Positions 5,034-6,106 of a stretch of DNA of 6,106 nt are shown piece after piece. Location of the stretch: positions 1 to 6,106 of the forward strand of contig JACDEA010000148.1 of assembly GCA_013816725.1 (NCBI GenBank). The letters are read 5' to 3'. Both the position numbers and the translations under genes were made by a program. The notes beneath the pieces were generated by a model that worked only from the letters and a program-made list of their open reading frames with translations, did no database searches and was not told the DNA's origin. How positions within the stretch are numbered: position 1 is the stretch's first letter; every line of letters begins with the position of its first letter. The stretch is from Actinomycetota bacterium. GTDB taxonomy: Bacteria > Actinomycetota > Acidimicrobiia > Acidimicrobiales > JACDEA01.

Positions 5034-6106
5034 GTGCTGGCGTATCTCGCGGTGTTCGCGGCGGCGGCGGGGGCGACGTGGATCCTCACGTTTCCGGTGC
5101 GGGCCCTGGCCAAGGGCATCGGAGCGGTGGTGCCTCCCGACCCCGGCCGCATCCACACTCGCATCGTTCCGACGCTGGGCGGGGCGGCGATGTACCTGGC
5201 CTTCTTCGTCGCCATGTTCGTCGCCAGCCACACCAAGCAGTTCGCCCCGGTGTTCCACGGTTCGTCCGAGCCCCTGGGCGTGATGCTGGCGGCCACGGTG
5301 ATCTTCGCCGTCGGCGCGCTCGACGACCTCGTCGAGGTGTCGCCGCCGGCCAAGTTCGCCGGGCAGGTTCTCGCCGGATCGGTCCTCTACTTCCTCGGCG
5401 TCTCGATGTTCTACTTCCGCATCCCGTTCGGTGACCTGTTCGTGCTGTCCCGCGATCTGGCGCCGCTGGCCACTGTGTTGTGGGTGGCCGCGGTGGCCAA
5501 CGCTGTCAACTTCATCGACGGTCTCGACGGCCTGGCCGCCGGCGTGATCGGCATCGGCGCGCTGGCCTTCACGGTCTACAGCGCGCGGCTGACCGAAGCC
5601 GGGCTGCTGACTTCCGACAACATCGGGCCGCTGATCGCGGTCATCGTGGCCGGGGTTTGCGTGGGGTTCCTGCCGCACAACTTCAACCCGGCCAAGATCA
5701 TCATGGGCGACGCCGGCGCGCTCTTCCTCGGCCTGCTCATGGCCAGCAGCACGCTGGTCGTCGGCGGCCGCATCAACGATGCGTTCAGCGGGCAGACCTA
5801 CTTCTTCTACGCCCCGCTGTTCATCCCGTTCTTCATCCTCGGTGTACCGATCCTCGACACGATCTCGGCCAGTGCGCGGCGGGCCCTGCGCCGGCGCAGT
5901 CCGGCCGGCCGCGACACCGAGTCGCACCTCCACTACCGGCTCATGCGCCTCGGCCACGGCCACCGGCGCTCGGTCGTGATCCTGTGGGGGTGGACAGCGA
6001 TCCTGTCGGGCTTCGTGCTCTACCCGACGTTCGCCAACCGCGGGAACCAGTTCATCCCGTTCGGCGTGGCCGCGCTGGGCCTCGCGCTGTACACGCTGTT
6101 TCATCC
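5034..6106 (+). CDS. wecA: Undecaprenyl/decaprenyl-phosphate GlcNAc-1-phosphate transferase, WecA/MraY family (3' end beyond window)
   Basis: This membrane enzyme family transfers a sugar 1-phosphate, usually GlcNAc-1-phosphate from UDP-GlcNAc, to a polyprenyl phosphate. In actinobacteria that starts the linkage unit joining arabinogalactan or other glycopolymers to peptidoglycan. The frame is open from GTG 5034 to the window edge, 357 residues without a stop. It has about eleven hydrophobic segments (roughly 1-20, 48-66, 83-97, 108-125, 145-160, 168-185, 197-213, 223-242, 256-278, 311-330 and 339-356), as expected for WecA. Signature motifs are present in order: ALDDLVEVSP with Asp97-Asp98, NFIDGLDGLAAG (159-170), HNFNPAKIIMGDAGALFLG (215-233) and the cytoplasmic loop RDTESHLHYRLMRLGHGHRR (293-312). 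The family loop motif is normally HxHH; here it is HLHY (298-301). In M. tuberculosis the orthologue rfe (Rv1302) precedes the ATP synthase genes, so atpI/atpB would be expected next. MraY itself is less likely given the HLHY loop and the context. The missing C-terminus is probably short. Confidence 0.93.
   Translation, partial: MLAYLAVFAAAAGATWILTFPVRALAKGIGAVVPPDPGRIHTRIVPTLGGAAMYLAFFVAMFVASHTKQFAPVFHGSSEPLGVMLAATVIFAVGALDDLVEVSPPAKFAGQVLAGSVLYFLGVSMFYFRIPFGDLFVLSRDLAPLATVLWVAAVANAVNFIDGLDGLAAGVIGIGALAFTVYSARLTEAGLLTSDNIGPLIAVIVAGVCVGFLPHNFNPAKIIMGDAGALFLGLLMASSTLVVGGRINDAFSGQTYFFYAPLFIPFFILGVPILDTISASARRALRRRSPAGRDTESHLHYRLMRLGHGHRRSVVILWGWTAILSGFVLYPTFANRGNQFIPFGVAALGLALYTLFH

Noticed and set aside
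4995..6104. A 369-codon open frame on the minus strand
   Set aside because: It is antisense to the wecA-type gene. Its translation is rich in Arg, Glu, Gly and His without any family motif, which is typical of the shadow of a high-GC membrane-protein gene.
1..6106. A novel defence, mobile or biosynthetic system
   Set aside because: No transposase, integrase, repeat array, toxin-antitoxin pair, attachment site or RNA gene was found on either strand. All but about 120 bases are assigned to recognisable families.

Overview
The window is GC-rich (roughly two-thirds G+C by eye, with strongly G/C third codon positions) and uses GTG and TTG starts freely. Gene order and protein character point to an actinobacterium. 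The MsTLP1-type thiolase-like protein, the glutamate-type RpiB, the PrmC-TsaC-...-WecA order and the likely leaderless starts all fit this. A deep lineage such as Acidimicrobiia is a reasonable guess that the sequence alone cannot prove.

Layout, left to right. Positions 1-723 hold prmC (release-factor glutamine methyltransferase). Its N-terminus is missing or damaged, because an in-frame TAG lies at 16-18. tsaC (threonylcarbamoyl-AMP synthase, 707-1240) overlaps the prmC end by 17 bases. On the opposite strand, 1233-2738 encodes a 501-residue thiolase-like protein that resembles mycobacterial TLP1 and lacks the catalytic cysteine. Its stop region overlaps the tsaC end by 8 bases, and an 8-bp perfect hairpin spans both stop codons. 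A 24-base divergent gap (2739-2762) carries two overlapping -10-like hexamers, each exactly 7 bases from the ATG it would serve. From there a forward run begins: a low-molecular-weight protein phosphatase (2763-3338), rpiB (3335-3778), glyA (3775-5004) and a wecA-type polyprenyl-phosphate GlcNAc-1-phosphate transferase (5034 to the window edge). The first three are joined by 4-base stop/start overlaps, and wecA follows after 29 bases.

How the genes fit together: prmC and tsaC serve translation (release-factor methylation and tRNA t6A synthesis). rpiB and glyA supply pentose-phosphate and one-carbon metabolites. wecA starts cell-wall glycopolymer assembly on a lipid carrier. From knowledge of other actinobacteria (the M. 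tuberculosis order prfA-hemK-Rv1301-rfe-atpI-atpB), prfA would be expected just upstream and the F-type ATP synthase operon just downstream. The unexpected gene is the thiolase-like one, which splits this housekeeping cluster in two and forces a fresh promoter for the phosphatase-rpiB-glyA-wecA half.

Almost every base is coding. No RNA gene, insertion sequence, CRISPR array, attachment site or phage gene was seen. Nothing here looks like a new defence or mobile system. The points worth a second look are the mirror-image promoter, the hairpin over the convergent stops, the catalytically dead thiolase-like protein and the broken prmC start.
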